Source: Paraburkholderia diazotrophica
Lineage (GTDB): Bacteria > Pseudomonadota > Gammaproteobacteria > Burkholderiales > Burkholderiaceae
DNA length: 64,000 nt
Assembly (NCBI RefSeq): GCF_900108945.1
Contig: NZ_FNYE01000004.1
Location: forward strand, 186,001 to 250,000
Reading direction: 5' to 3'
A program made the position numbers and the translations under genes. This document shows, in pieces, positions 8,331 to 16,122 of the stretch (positions are counted from its first letter, which is position 1; every line of letters starts with the position of its first letter). Below the pieces are notes generated by a model, which was given only the letters and a program-made list of their open reading frames with translations, had not been told where the DNA came from and searched no databases.

Positions 8331-8404
8331 CTTCAACTTTATCAACCTGAAGTCTCGCTAACAGGCGATCAATCTGTTGTTCAACACGCCCGGCGCCTTT
8401 ACAG

Positions 8405-8453
8405 GTGAGGGTTTTCGGGATATGCGCGTCAATCCCGGGCGCAGGTCGGGCGC
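8405..8453 (+). repeat. Dispersed repeat R1, full copy C
   Basis: GTGAGGGTTTTCGGGA (8405-8420) followed 14 bases later by CCGGGCGCAGGTCGGGC (8435-8451). It occupies the short gap between the 7668 and 8536 genes. Confidence 0.65.
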
Positions 8454-8535
8454 TCGTCGCTTCCAACGGTTTTCGGATAACATCAAGCATCGCCCGAGAG
8501 CGATGCGGCCGAGTACGAATCCAAGGACTATAAAA

Positions 8536-9021
8536 ATGAAAAGATCGAGGTTACCGATTGTTTTTGCGCTGCTCCTGTTGACGGGTTGCGATGGAAAGCT
8601 GGACAACATCAACGATTGCATAGCCGGGAAGGAAAAACCGGTACCACTCCAAAAAGCGATAGAAGTCGTAAAGGCGGCCGGATTGGAGGTTCGAGAACCC
8701 GAGCCTGCCAAAGCAAACGAGCCATCGCCGCCTCGTCAATTCATGCTTCTGTGTGTTACAACGGTTCAAGGACAACGACTCACTCAATCCCTTTCTGTTG
8801 ACCTGGATGCCAGAACCGTAAACGGCGCATCTGCTGATATCACCCCCGACCAAATCAAATGGTCGACGCCCGAGCGCAATCCCTACAACGGAACGCAGAC
8901 TAAGGACGTACATAGTCTGAATCGCCTCAACGGTGACTATCGCTCATATACGGAAGGAGCTATATACGCGGCTCCGCCGCCGACGTATGGGTGTACAACC
9001 GCGCCCAAACCTGCCTTTTGA
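8536..9021 (+). CDS. Small lipoprotein of unknown function
   Basis: 161 aa. ATG 8536 follows AAGGA with 8-base spacing; a longer upstream frame has no signal and is not used. The N-terminus MKRSRLPIVFALLLLTGCDG is a lipoprotein signal with lipobox LLTG-C. Asp at +2 could favour retention in the inner membrane (rule known from enterobacteria). The mature part has a helical stretch (LQKAIEVVKAAGLEVREP) then strands; a Tyr-rich C-terminus. No known domain recognised. Confidence 0.65.
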   Translation: MKRSRLPIVFALLLLTGCDGKLDNINDCIAGKEKPVPLQKAIEVVKAAGLEVREPEPAKANEPSPPRQFMLLCVTTVQGQRLTQSLSVDLDARTVNGASADITPDQIKWSTPERNPYNGTQTKDVHSLNRLNGDYRSYTEGAIYAAPPPTYGCTTAPKPAF

Positions 9022-9153
9022 TTGACGCACTGAACGAAACCGCCTCACCTCAACGGCCGGCGTTCGCTCCGCTATCGCGCGCACGAAAAGAGGTACCCAA
9101 AGCCTTCAGAGCTGGATAGGATGTCGATGCGATAACAACAAACGGGGTTCTGT

Positions 9154-9549
9154 ATGGCGTACGGCAAAAAGGCTTTGGGCGCGATCGCGCTAGCCGCTGC
9201 GTTGCTCGCCGGCGCGAATGCAGCCAGCGCGCGCGAGATCGCAATCTTCCCGGGCAACGGGGACATGGATCCGACCATCCTCACCAACGAGCAATGCACG
9301 CCCGGAAAGCCCGGCGACGGCCTGCGTGCGATCGTTCAGCTGCGCGGCCGAGGAGATTTCGAGTCCTGCTGGCACAAGACTGACAGAACACCCTCCGGCC
9401 TGCAGACCATCAACGGCGAGAAGCGCGTTATCGTCGTCTGCGCGCGCGCCTACGGCAAGCGCGACGGCTTTCTGACCAACGACTGCCGTTGGATCGACCA
9501 GCATTACTTCCTCGACCCGGCTACTGTGCCTCGAAGCGCATTCGACTGA
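9154..9549 (+). CDS. Secreted hypothetical protein
   Basis: 131 aa. Signal peptide AIALAAALLAGANAASA (cleavage near ASA-RE). The mature domain of about 105 residues has four Cys spaced as two likely disulfides (QCTPG, ESCWHK, VVCAR, NDCRWID) and Trp/Tyr residues, as in small secreted inhibitors or binding domains. Codon use is more GC-rich than in the genes to its left, close to the host average. Family unknown. It is the last gene before the phage-like element. Confidence 0.6.
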   Translation: MAYGKKALGAIALAAALLAGANAASAREIAIFPGNGDMDPTILTNEQCTPGKPGDGLRAIVQLRGRGDFESCWHKTDRTPSGLQTINGEKRVIVVCARAYGKRDGFLTNDCRWIDQHYFLDPATVPRSAFD

Positions 9550-9586
9550 GCCGGCCGCGTTCGATCCACAGGACGGCGGAACGCCA

Positions 9587-10156
9587 CTACTGTCGAATGT
9601 TCCACTTCTCGCTGACACCTCGCATAGCGTTAATCACTCGGGTCGCAACGTCCTGATCAATGTCACTGATCGCGTCGATCAGCTCGTCGAACATCGCCTG
9701 CATGCGGGAAACGTCCCAAACGAGCTCGGAGTGCCGCATCGCAAGATTGATGTTCGTCGCCCGCATGCGATTGGCCAATGCTAGGGTCACAGGATTCTTG
9801 ACTCGTCGCCGGCCGTTATCATCAACCACAACAGAGTAATCGGCCAAAAGCTTGGCATCGTCGACCATTGCAGCCATTTCGCCGAAGAAGTCGATCGCTT
9901 GACGAGTTGCAGCTCGATGATGATCCGTTAAAGGCGGTAGCGGCGCATCCGGTCGCGGTACTAGCCGTGCGGCCTCCGCAGCCATATCGCTGTCCTCGTC
10001 TCGGACCTGCCGGACCCAAGCGAGCCACGTCATCTTGCCGACGCCCGGAAACCTTTCGCGCGCCTTGCGCGGCCCCTCGACTGCGCCGTATTCGCCGATG
10101 TGCCTGCGGATTTCGATAAGAGCTCGAGCGCGCTCCGGATGTGATGGACGGGCCAT
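9587..10156 (-). CDS. Phage-type DNA-binding protein, possibly small-terminase-like
   Basis: 189 aa, soluble. The first 55 residues (SHPERARALIEIRRHIGEYGAVEGPRKARERFPGVGKMTWLAWVRQVR) form basic helices that look like a helix-turn-helix of the kind found in small terminase subunits and other phage proteins. The remainder is helical and acidic (two long helices near residues 90-110 and 150-180). No large terminase is nearby, so packaging is unlikely to be its role here; a regulator is as plausible. Transcribed leftward, alone. Confidence 0.55.
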   Translation of the reverse strand: MARPSHPERARALIEIRRHIGEYGAVEGPRKARERFPGVGKMTWLAWVRQVRDEDSDMAAEAARLVPRPDAPLPPLTDHHRAATRQAIDFFGEMAAMVDDAKLLADYSVVVDDNGRRRVKNPVTLALANRMRATNINLAMRHSELVWDVSRMQAMFDELIDAISDIDQDVATRVINAMRGVSEKWNIRQ

Positions 10157-10562
10157 GATGCTATTTCTAAAGGGTTTATAAACAAAGATACATTCACGAC
10201 CGCGCGCACTGCTAGACCCTTGCGCGGCGGCGCTTCCCGGCTCGCGGATGGTTTAGAAACGCCCCCCGAAGACGGCGGAAATTGATCAAACATGGTTAAT
10301 GCATTCCGCGCACGTTTGGGCTACGATATCTTCATCGCTGAGACAACAGCGATCGAGATTGGCGTCTCGACTAGCAAAGGCGGACAACCGCCGCCGGCGG
10401 TATTTTTTCGTCCGCACATCGAGCTCCTATGGCTGGGACTTGGTGAGGGAGCGCTTGCGCTCGCCGGTTCCTTTGCTCCGGTACGCCAACCTCGCCATGC
10501 TCCCGGCCACCACGATTGGCGTCGTGGGTCGGGTGACTTCACCCAGCAAAGGACTCCTCATC
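10157..10562. other. Non-coding gap with structured leader
   Basis: The left part should hold the promoter of the leftward 10156 gene. The right part (10449-10544) is a chain of inverted repeats ahead of the 72-aa gene. Long open frames across it are of low quality. Confidence 0.45.
10449..10544 (+). ncRNA. Structured leader or small RNA with three hairpins
   Basis: Three perfect stems in under 100 bases: GAGCGC-TT-GCGCTC (10449-10462), CCACGA-TTGGCG-TCGTGG (10510-10527) and GGGTGA-CT-TCACCC (10531-10544). In addition CGCCAA (10484-10489) is complementary to the loop TTGGCG (10516-10521), giving an alternative pairing. The ribosome site of the 10563 gene starts 4 bases later. Alternative pairing ahead of a small phage gene recalls C4-type antisense RNAs of P1/P4-like phages, but this is a resemblance only. 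Confidence 0.4.
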
Positions 10563-10778
10563 ATGCGTCACACTATCACCGCACCCGAATTCAACACTGG
10601 CACGCCCGCCGCTCCCGGCGTTTATCGCACGTTGCGCGGCAAGCAAAGCCGCCCCACCTATTCGCTTTGGAACGGCAACGCCTGGCACTGGGACGAATTC
10701 AACCAGCAGGCCGCGCGCGAGGCGCGGTACGTCTCGAACTTCCAACGCCGCGCCTGGGCACCTGTCGAGATCCATTGA
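10563..10778 (+). CDS. Small hypothetical phage-type protein
   Basis: 71 aa starting ATG, with AAAGGA 9 bases upstream. The longer frame reaching back to 10299 lacks a ribosome site and crosses the structured leader, so it is not used. Aromatic and basic: TYSLWNGNAWHWDEFNQQAAREARYVSNFQRRAW. The W-x-G-x-x-W-x-x-W pattern followed by an amphipathic helix suggests a small folded domain, perhaps binding nucleic acid. Not recognised. Confidence 0.5.
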   Translation: MRHTITAPEFNTGTPAAPGVYRTLRGKQSRPTYSLWNGNAWHWDEFNQQAAREARYVSNFQRRAWAPVEIH

Positions 10779-10839
10779 TTCGCTTTCGGGCCGGCCTCGA
10801 CAGCCCTCGTCCGGCCCGCATGTGACTTTGGCCTGCCGG

Positions 10840-10910
10840 ATATATCAAACCCCGGCGCTGCGCATATATCAAACCCCGATCAAAAATATCCGGGTCGGGG
10901 TTTGACATAT
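10840..10910. repeat. Two direct and one inverted copy of a 15-bp sequence, also a hairpin
   Basis: ATATATCAAACCCCG occurs at 10840-10854 and 10864-10878 (24 bases apart). CGGGGTTTGACATAT at 10896-10910 is its reverse complement with one change. The second and third copies form a 16-bp stem around a 15-base loop. It lies between two convergent genes, so it may be a bidirectional terminator or a protein-binding array. Confidence 0.6.
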
Positions 10911-10921
10911 TTTCCCGCCGG

Positions 10922-11188
10922 TCAGCCCTCCCCGTTGAGCGTTCGTTTGGCCCGTGCGATCAGCTGCTCGAGCACACCTCGCTCCGCAATTAGCGCCTCA
11001 TACGCCATGCGTTGCGCGGCGTCCCCGCCGGTAAGTACTGCGCCGCGCGCCGCTCCGATCAGCTGCTCGACGTGCTCGAGCCGCTCCGTCGCACGCGCAA
11101 GAATCCGCCGCTCCGCCTCGTCGCACTGCGACGCCATCGCGGCCAGCTCGCCAAGAACTTTTCGAATGTTTTCTGCGTTAGCTTGCAT
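10922..11188 (-). CDS. Small coiled helical protein of the element
   Basis: 88 aa, almost wholly helical: NIRKVLGELAAMASQCDEAERRILARATERLEHVEQLIGAAR, then a Gly-rich turn and a second helix (YEALIAERGVLEQLIARAKRTL). Charged residues alternate with Leu/Ala as in a two-helix coiled coil. No motif that gives a function. It is downstream of the primase on the same strand, but beyond a terminator and the putative origin. Confidence 0.55.
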   Translation of the reverse strand: MQANAENIRKVLGELAAMASQCDEAERRILARATERLEHVEQLIGAARGAVLTGGDAAQRMAYEALIAERGVLEQLIARAKRTLNGEG

Positions 11189-11292
11189 AGCGCCGCTACC
11201 TCAAATTTTGCTTGTCATGACCGCCACCGCGCACAGGTCAGGGACCCGGTCATAACGCCAAACCGTTGTCCAGCTTAGGTTTGCGCTCCTCT

Positions 11293-11435
11293 TATGACTA
11301 CTATGACCATTATGACCGGTATAGATAGATATAGAGAGACATTCGTCGCTTTCATTCCATGAAGACGGATGGATGCGTATATGTAGATGTCTACGTTTCG
11401 AGAAAAACGGTCAGAGTGGTCATGTTGGTCATAAC
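11293..11435. other. Iteron array, candidate origin of replication
   Basis: Left cluster: TATGACTAC, TATGACCAT, TATGACCGG in tandem (11293-11319). Right cluster: GGTCAGAGT, GGTCATGTT, GGTCATAAC in tandem (11409-11435). Read on the opposite strand the left cluster has the same GGTCAT core, so the two clusters are inverted copies about 90 bases apart, with AT-rich DNA between. P4 phage origins have this layout and are bound by the alpha primase-helicase; here the primase gene is next door. Confidence 0.55.
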
Positions 11436-11517
11436 GTCCCGCAAGCCCTTATCTGGTAAGCCTTGCTGCCATGACCGTCGCCGAGGCAGCCGGGCATGAC
11501 TCAATAGACCGGCCATG

Positions 11518-11540
11518 AAAAAGCCCGCGCAAGCGCGGGC
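11518..11540 (-). terminator. Intrinsic terminator of the primase gene
   Basis: On the leftward strand GCCCGCGC-TT-GCGCGGGC is followed by five T. Perfect 8-bp GC stem, 28 bases after the primase stop. Confidence 0.8.
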
Positions 11541-11568
11541 TGATAGAGAGCGGATCCCAGCTCGACCG

Positions 11569-14517
11569 CTAATCGGTGATGATCATGTCGAGGGGGAAAC
11601 CGATGCAGTGGCGGCTGTTCATGCTGCCAAACGACTTCTTGATTCGAACCGGAGCGCCGGTCTTCTTGCTAGCGCCTCGCGGCAAAAAGTTCCCCGGTAT
11701 CTGTTCGAGGCGCCCGGCGAACCCGGTCTCGAGTGTGGTTCCCTTGAGCGCCTTGTCTCTGTCAGGAAATTCGCCGGTCCCGATGTACACGACGCCCGGA
11801 TCGAGATCCGCATTCACCCCATACCGATTCAGCGCAGCCTTCGCCTGCTGTTTGCTGATCCTGACCAAACAGTCATCGTCCATTCGTCCGTGTACGATGC
11901 GCACGAGCTCGTATAGCGTGGCCCTCGCGCCAACGTCGACATCGACCGATCGCCCAAAGAACGTGCTGAGCGTGGTGTCATCGACGTGACCAGGATCGCG
12001 GTCCTCAAAGCGCTCCGACCATTCAAAACCGTCGATCATCTGCTCCGCATCCGAGCGCGTCACCGGCTCGTGTGTGAGCAGTGCCCATGCGCCGGCCAGC
12101 AATGTGCCGTACTGGTCGCCATCGCGCTGCGAGCCGAAGCGCGTCGCCGCGACCTCCGCGAACACCTCGATGTTTTTCTGAATCACGGGGAGCAGCGTCA
12201 GCGCACGGCGCATGAGACGCGCGGCGATCGTCGGATCGCGCTTGATCAGGTACAAATCCTCCTTTAACGCCTTCCACGACTCTGCCGTATCTGTCTCGCC
12301 GTCGCGCTTCGGGCGCATCGCGAGCACAGCCAAACGTTCGACGTCGGCCTGATGCTTGATTCCGACCTGGATCGACGCAAGGCAGAACATCGAGCGGATA
12401 TGAAACGACATCGATTCGCCGCCGGCCGTGCCCTTGAGCGTGCGCGCCTCCGACTCCGTCGACGCCTGGCGGATCAGCGACAGCACGTTCTGGATCCGGC
12501 GGATGTCGCCCTCCTCATTCGATTCGGACTCGTCGAACAGCACCGGCCGCGCGTCCGTGCGCAAGGTTTGCCGAAAACCCGCCTCGGACGAATTGCCCTG
12601 CGCAAAGAGGTCACTCCCGTTCATCAACGGGTGCACGAACTCATTGAGCACGGTCGACTTGCCGCAGCCGGCGCCGCCCGTCAGCCACACGTGCGGCCGC
12701 CAGCGCAGCGCACCGCATAGCGGCGCGAGCATGACGAAACCCGCGAGCAGCGCAGCCGACCCAGGCGTCGTCCAGCGGAAGCGCTTCGCAATATTGAAAA
12801 TGCGCTTGCCGTCTTCGTCCGACAGTGCTTCGTCCGCAGGACGCGGCAGCGCCATGTTTCGTGGATACGTGTAGCGCGACGTGATTTGCGAGACTGGAGT
12901 GTCGACGCCGTTGACCGAAAGCGTGTCTCCATGATGAAAGACGACACGCCCGTCGTCGATCCAGGCGCCGCGACCGCGCACATTCGAAGGATCGAATACT
13001 CCGCGTTTGAATGCGGTCCCTGCTAGGAACGCGATGGCCGAACGCTTATCGATGCCCTTCTCACGTCCATTAGGGAAGTGGCGCTCCCACCAATTGATGT
13101 TTGGGTACAACGACATCAGATGACCTTCATTGATGGTCGATGCATTCAGTTTGACAATCGTCAAGCTCGAGTGCGAGAAGACGTGGATTGTGACGCCGTC
13201 GAGACCATGTCCAAGAACACGAAAGCCGTGCTCCCGCGACTCGTCGGCATCATCCGCCTGCGCCGCGTCCACCTCTGCGGACGCTTCCGCCTCCATCGCT
13301 ACGTTCGCAGCCGACTGCGCCCGCCCGAGCACCTCCTGCGTCTTGGCGACCGCCCACTGCGCCCACGGCGCTTCGAGTTCTGCGTCATCCTCATCAACAG
13401 CCGGCGCTGACGCCTGCTCGATTGCTTCGCGCACGGCGTCAACACCTTCGAGCACCGCCAGATCATTGAAATCCGTCGGCCGCCGATCGTCGTGCGATGC
13501 GTCGAACTGCGGCACCGCCAACTTTCCGTGAAACGCCGCTGCAGCGGCGCGCGCCGACTTCAAACCTGGATTCCCGGCCGTCCATCGATCGTTGTCCGCA
13601 CAGAAGACCAAAATCGCCTCCCGCAATTTGTCCATCGTGCGAAGAGCGGCCGCGACGGGCTCGAGATTGCCGGCCGAGAGAGCCCCCACGACCGCGTGCT
13701 TCGTCGCGACGTGTAGAGACGCCGCCGTTGCAAAGCCCTCACAGATCAAGACGACGGGCCTACCCTCTACCGATTTAGGCTGTCCGATGGTGAAGAAGTT
13801 GCCACGCAGTTGGCCGCCTGGAGAGAAATCCTTGCTGCGGCCAAGAAAATTGTCGGAGCCGTCAAAGATCGCCTGCAGCATACGGGTCTCGCCCGCCGCA
13901 TCACGAATGCGGATCAACAACGCGTTTTCGATCGTGCGCACTTCGCCCGTCGTCGGGTCGCGCCGCGCCCACGTGCCGACGCGCGCACCGCACGGTGTGA
14001 TCCTTTTGAAGACCAGGTATGGGTGGCCGTCAACGCCACACTCGCGTGCGTCGCCCCACTGGCGCTTGGCATATTCCGCGACCTTCGCCTGCCGCTCGGC
14101 GGCCTTCAACGCCTCGGCTGCCTGCCGCTTGGCGCGATCATGGTTGCGTCGGATGAGTTCCTCTGCAGATGGTACTTCACCGGATATTTGCGGACTCCAA
14201 CCGCCGTCGCGGGCCAGACGTGCAATCGTGGCGAACGTCTTGGGATTGCTGCTCGAAGTGCCTTTGATGGAACGCCACGTCGCCCGCGTGCCGTGATGAT
14301 CGTATCGGTCGGGATCGACGACGCCTTGCGACCACGAGTCGAACAGATCGAAGGCCGCATCGCCGAACTCGTTATAGAGTGCCGCGCCGATACCGAACCA
14401 CTCGTTGCGATCGCAATCCGGCGAGACGTATATCAGCGCGTCGCGCGCTTCCTCGAGCGTCGCCGGTGCAAACGGCCGCTGGGGTCGTTCGACAATCGCC
14501 TGCGGAGCCTCATTCAT
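11569..14517 (-). CDS. Primase / TOPRIM / helicase replication protein (P4-alpha-like)
   Basis: 982 aa. ATG 14517 is chosen (GGGGGC before it) rather than the TTG at 14544. Order of domains: an N-terminal PriCT-2-like segment of about 90 residues (LEEARDALIYVSPDCDRNEWFGIG); a basic linker; a TOPRIM-type region near residues 255-330 (VVLICEGFATAASL, then AILVFCADND); an acidic linker; and a C-terminal AAA+ helicase with Walker A LTGGAGCGKST near residue 635 and Walker B PVLFDESESNEE. In satellite phages such proteins prime and unwind DNA at an iteron origin. Full length, no frameshift. It is transcribed alone, with its own terminator. Confidence 0.85.
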   Translation of the reverse strand: MNEAPQAIVERPQRPFAPATLEEARDALIYVSPDCDRNEWFGIGAALYNEFGDAAFDLFDSWSQGVVDPDRYDHHGTRATWRSIKGTSSSNPKTFATIARLARDGGWSPQISGEVPSAEELIRRNHDRAKRQAAEALKAAERQAKVAEYAKRQWGDARECGVDGHPYLVFKRITPCGARVGTWARRDPTTGEVRTIENALLIRIRDAAGETRMLQAIFDGSDNFLGRSKDFSPGGQLRGNFFTIGQPKSVEGRPVVLICEGFATAASLHVATKHAVVGALSAGNLEPVAAALRTMDKLREAILVFCADNDRWTAGNPGLKSARAAAAAFHGKLAVPQFDASHDDRRPTDFNDLAVLEGVDAVREAIEQASAPAVDEDDAELEAPWAQWAVAKTQEVLGRAQSAANVAMEAEASAEVDAAQADDADESREHGFRVLGHGLDGVTIHVFSHSSLTIVKLNASTINEGHLMSLYPNINWWERHFPNGREKGIDKRSAIAFLAGTAFKRGVFDPSNVRGRGAWIDDGRVVFHHGDTLSVNGVDTPVSQITSRYTYPRNMALPRPADEALSDEDGKRIFNIAKRFRWTTPGSAALLAGFVMLAPLCGALRWRPHVWLTGGAGCGKSTVLNEFVHPLMNGSDLFAQGNSSEAGFRQTLRTDARPVLFDESESNEEGDIRRIQNVLSLIRQASTESEARTLKGTAGGESMSFHIRSMFCLASIQVGIKHQADVERLAVLAMRPKRDGETDTAESWKALKEDLYLIKRDPTIAARLMRRALTLLPVIQKNIEVFAEVAATRFGSQRDGDQYGTLLAGAWALLTHEPVTRSDAEQMIDGFEWSERFEDRDPGHVDDTTLSTFFGRSVDVDVGARATLYELVRIVHGRMDDDCLVRISKQQAKAALNRYGVNADLDPGVVYIGTGEFPDRDKALKGTTLETGFAGRLEQIPGNFLPRGASKKTGAPVRIKKSFGSMNSRHCIGFPLDMIITD

Positions 14518-14897
14518 GAGCAGCCCCCGAATCGACGATGTCAAGGTATTTTCTATAAAAATTAGTTGTGCGAACGTGACGCCGCACGAGCCATGCTGTA
14601 AAATCCATCACTGTAGATTCCCAAGCCGGTGTCCCGCGTCCAACGGGCCCGGCTTTCTTATTTGCCGACGAAACACCGGAGATTAAACACTGCGGCATGA
14701 GCCGCCCTGCTGACCCTGCCTAGTGGGCCGATGTCGCGATCCTACCGGCGCCGCCCGGAAACCGGTAGCCGTTGACGCCGGCCGGCGAAGGTGTCTGATT
14801 CGTGACAACCACCCGCAAATCCTTGCCCGACGGACGTCCAGCCATCACGACGCCCGATCAAACTTTTTCGCTACCGGGTCAACGACCTACATCAGCG
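14518..14897. other. Gap upstream of the primase gene with a candidate small RNA
   Basis: Leftward, TATAGAAAAT near 14549-14558 may be the -10 of the primase promoter. On the rightward strand there is a possible sigma-70 promoter (GTGACG 14576-14581, 17 bases, TAAAAT 14599-14604) followed closely by a terminator-like hairpin (14623-14660). No gene in the remaining part to 14897. Confidence 0.4.
14611..14660 (+). ncRNA. Candidate short antisense-side RNA ending in a terminator
   Basis: Stem AAGCCGG/CCGGCTT enclosing CCCG/CGGG (14623-14655) followed by TCTTATTT. With the upstream promoter-like pair a transcript of about 50 bases is predicted. Position next to the primase gene recalls the CI RNA that controls the P4 replication operon. 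Weak evidence. Confidence 0.25.
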
Positions 14898-15425
14898 TCA
14901 GCCAGCATCGCGCCGCGCATACGCCGAGCGACGGCGATCGCCCAGCATGTCCAGCCGACGGTATATTTCGCGTTGCCCGTCCTCAATCTGCCGTTCGGCA
15001 AAGACATCGGCAACCGCCTGACGCGCCAACTCGATGGACGCGTTACCGAGCAGCAAAAACCGGCCACAGCACGCTTCAAACCGAGCGGCATCGAATCGGC
15101 CAATGCCGGTGTGCTGCGCCACCTTTAAAAGCACAATCACGAGCTCGAACGGGCTCGCGCAATCTAGCGCCTGGCCGTTGGCGCACACGGTTACTCGCGC
15201 CGGCACCCGGCGGTCCCAAAAGGCTCGCAGACCCTGCTGCTTCTCCGTCGGCACGTCGCATGGCGGATCCCATTCAATGCCCCTCTCGTCCGACCGGAAA
15301 GATTCCCAGCCCATCGCAGTGAACCACGGGTCAATCATCCCAGCAGCGACCTCGTTTACATCGTCGGCGCTAAGAGTCGCCGGATCAAAGCCGGGCGCCG
15401 GGTCGAACCAGTTGAAACTCGTCAT
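14898..15425 (-). CDS. Hypothetical protein of the element
   Basis: 175 aa, soluble and acidic at the start (MTSFNWFDPAPGFDPATLSADDVNEVAAGMIDPWF), basic at the end. The middle holds RVTVCANGQALDCASPFELVIVLLKVAQHTGIG, helical with four Cys in the whole protein. No known domain recognised. Its ATG shares one base with the stop of the upstream gene (TGATG), so it is coupled to it. Third gene of the leftward alpA operon. Confidence 0.6.
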   Translation of the reverse strand: MTSFNWFDPAPGFDPATLSADDVNEVAAGMIDPWFTAMGWESFRSDERGIEWDPPCDVPTEKQQGLRAFWDRRVPARVTVCANGQALDCASPFELVIVLLKVAQHTGIGRFDAARFEACCGRFLLLGNASIELARQAVADVFAERQIEDGQREIYRRLDMLGDRRRSAYARRDAG

Positions 15426-15931
15426 CAGATTTGCTCCGCAGCGGAAATATTATTCGTTAACATCCCAAAACTCTCGGTCACCCACCCGCGCACGACGCGC
15501 TCGAGCTCGCCTGGGTCGCGACGCTCCGCCTCGAAGTCGTCCGCAGACCGCCAGCTTCGTCGCGGCGCATAACGCTGCTCGTCGCGCTCGTTATCCTCTT
15601 CAAGATCGTCCGCCTCGGTCATGCTCGGCACCTGCGCCAGTTCAACGCGCACAAGCGACGCCCGGTCGACGGGCTTGTCAGCGAGCCACGAGCGTACATC
15701 GGACGCGAGCCATAGGCGCGTCCCGCGCGGCGTCAGCGTGAACGGCCGGGGCAACTCCTTTCGCTTGTCCATTCCCGCGAACACGCCCGGTGAGACCTCC
15801 AAGGCACGTCGCAAATCGCCGTGAGTCATCAGCCGCAGCGGATCAGGGTCTGTCAGCGGATCGCCCGGATCGCAGCCGACCGCGCGGTCGTCCCGCTCGA
15901 GCAGAACGTCGCCAAGACTGAGCTCTGTCAT
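15425..15931 (-). CDS. Hypothetical protein with a winged-helix-like start
   Basis: 168 aa if started at ATG 15931, which overlaps the alpA stop (ATGA); a longer frame to 15967 would overlap alpA further and is not used. Residues 30-85 (RLMTHGDLRRALEVSPGVFAGMDKRKELPRPFTLTPRGTRLWLASDVRSWLADK) read like an AlpA/excisionase-type DNA-binding fold: a helix-turn-helix, then the wing 'G-x-R-L-W-x-x-x-D-V'. The rest is acidic and disordered-looking. Likely a regulator of the element. Confidence 0.6.
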   Translation of the reverse strand: MTELSLGDVLLERDDRAVGCDPGDPLTDPDPLRLMTHGDLRRALEVSPGVFAGMDKRKELPRPFTLTPRGTRLWLASDVRSWLADKPVDRASLVRVELAQVPSMTEADDLEEDNERDEQRYAPRRSWRSADDFEAERRDPGELERVVRGWVTESFGMLTNNISAAEQI

Positions 15932-16122
15932 TGCGACGCCCCTTCCGCGCGACGCGCGACGAGCCATGCCTCAATGTCGGCCAGCCAAAACCGCAGAGCA
16001 CGGCTACCGAGCCGCGCGGGCTGCGGAAACTGCCCGGCTTTTCGCATGCGAAAGATCGTCGCCCGGCTGATGCCCGTCATTGCGATCACGGACTCGAGCC
16101 CAACGACACGAACGTCATTCAT
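15928..16122 (-). CDS. AlpA-family transcriptional regulator
   Basis: 64 aa, the usual length of the family. Pattern: VVGLESVIAMTGISRATIFRMRKAGQFPQPARLGSRALRFWLADIEAWL, i.e. HTH followed by the wing 'G-x-R-x-x-x-F-x-x-x-D-I-x-x-W', the AlpA/MerR-like excisionase signature. In prophages AlpA activates or controls excision genes. A strong ribosome site (AGGAGAGG) precedes the ATG. It heads the leftward operon and faces the phased-repeat region at 16185-16240, which is the obvious candidate for its binding site. Confidence 0.85.
   Translation of the reverse strand: MNDVRVVGLESVIAMTGISRATIFRMRKAGQFPQPARLGSRALRFWLADIEAWLVARRAEGASQ

Larger units (their letters stand above)
11189..11568. other. Non-coding gap holding the putative replication origin
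   Basis: Contains six 9-bp units in two inverted clusters (next entry), further single copies (GGTCATAAC at 11248; TCATGACC at 11215; CATGACC at 11470), an AT-rich purine tract between them (agatagatatagagaga near 11322-11338), and a terminator of the primase gene at the right end. No gene. Confidence 0.55.

Noticed and set aside
817..8453. R1 repeats as integron attC sites
   Set aside because: A gene array with a repeat in each gap suggests cassettes, but R1 lacks the attC core (GTTRRRY) and flanking imperfect inverted arms. The genes also lie in both directions, and no integron integrase is present.
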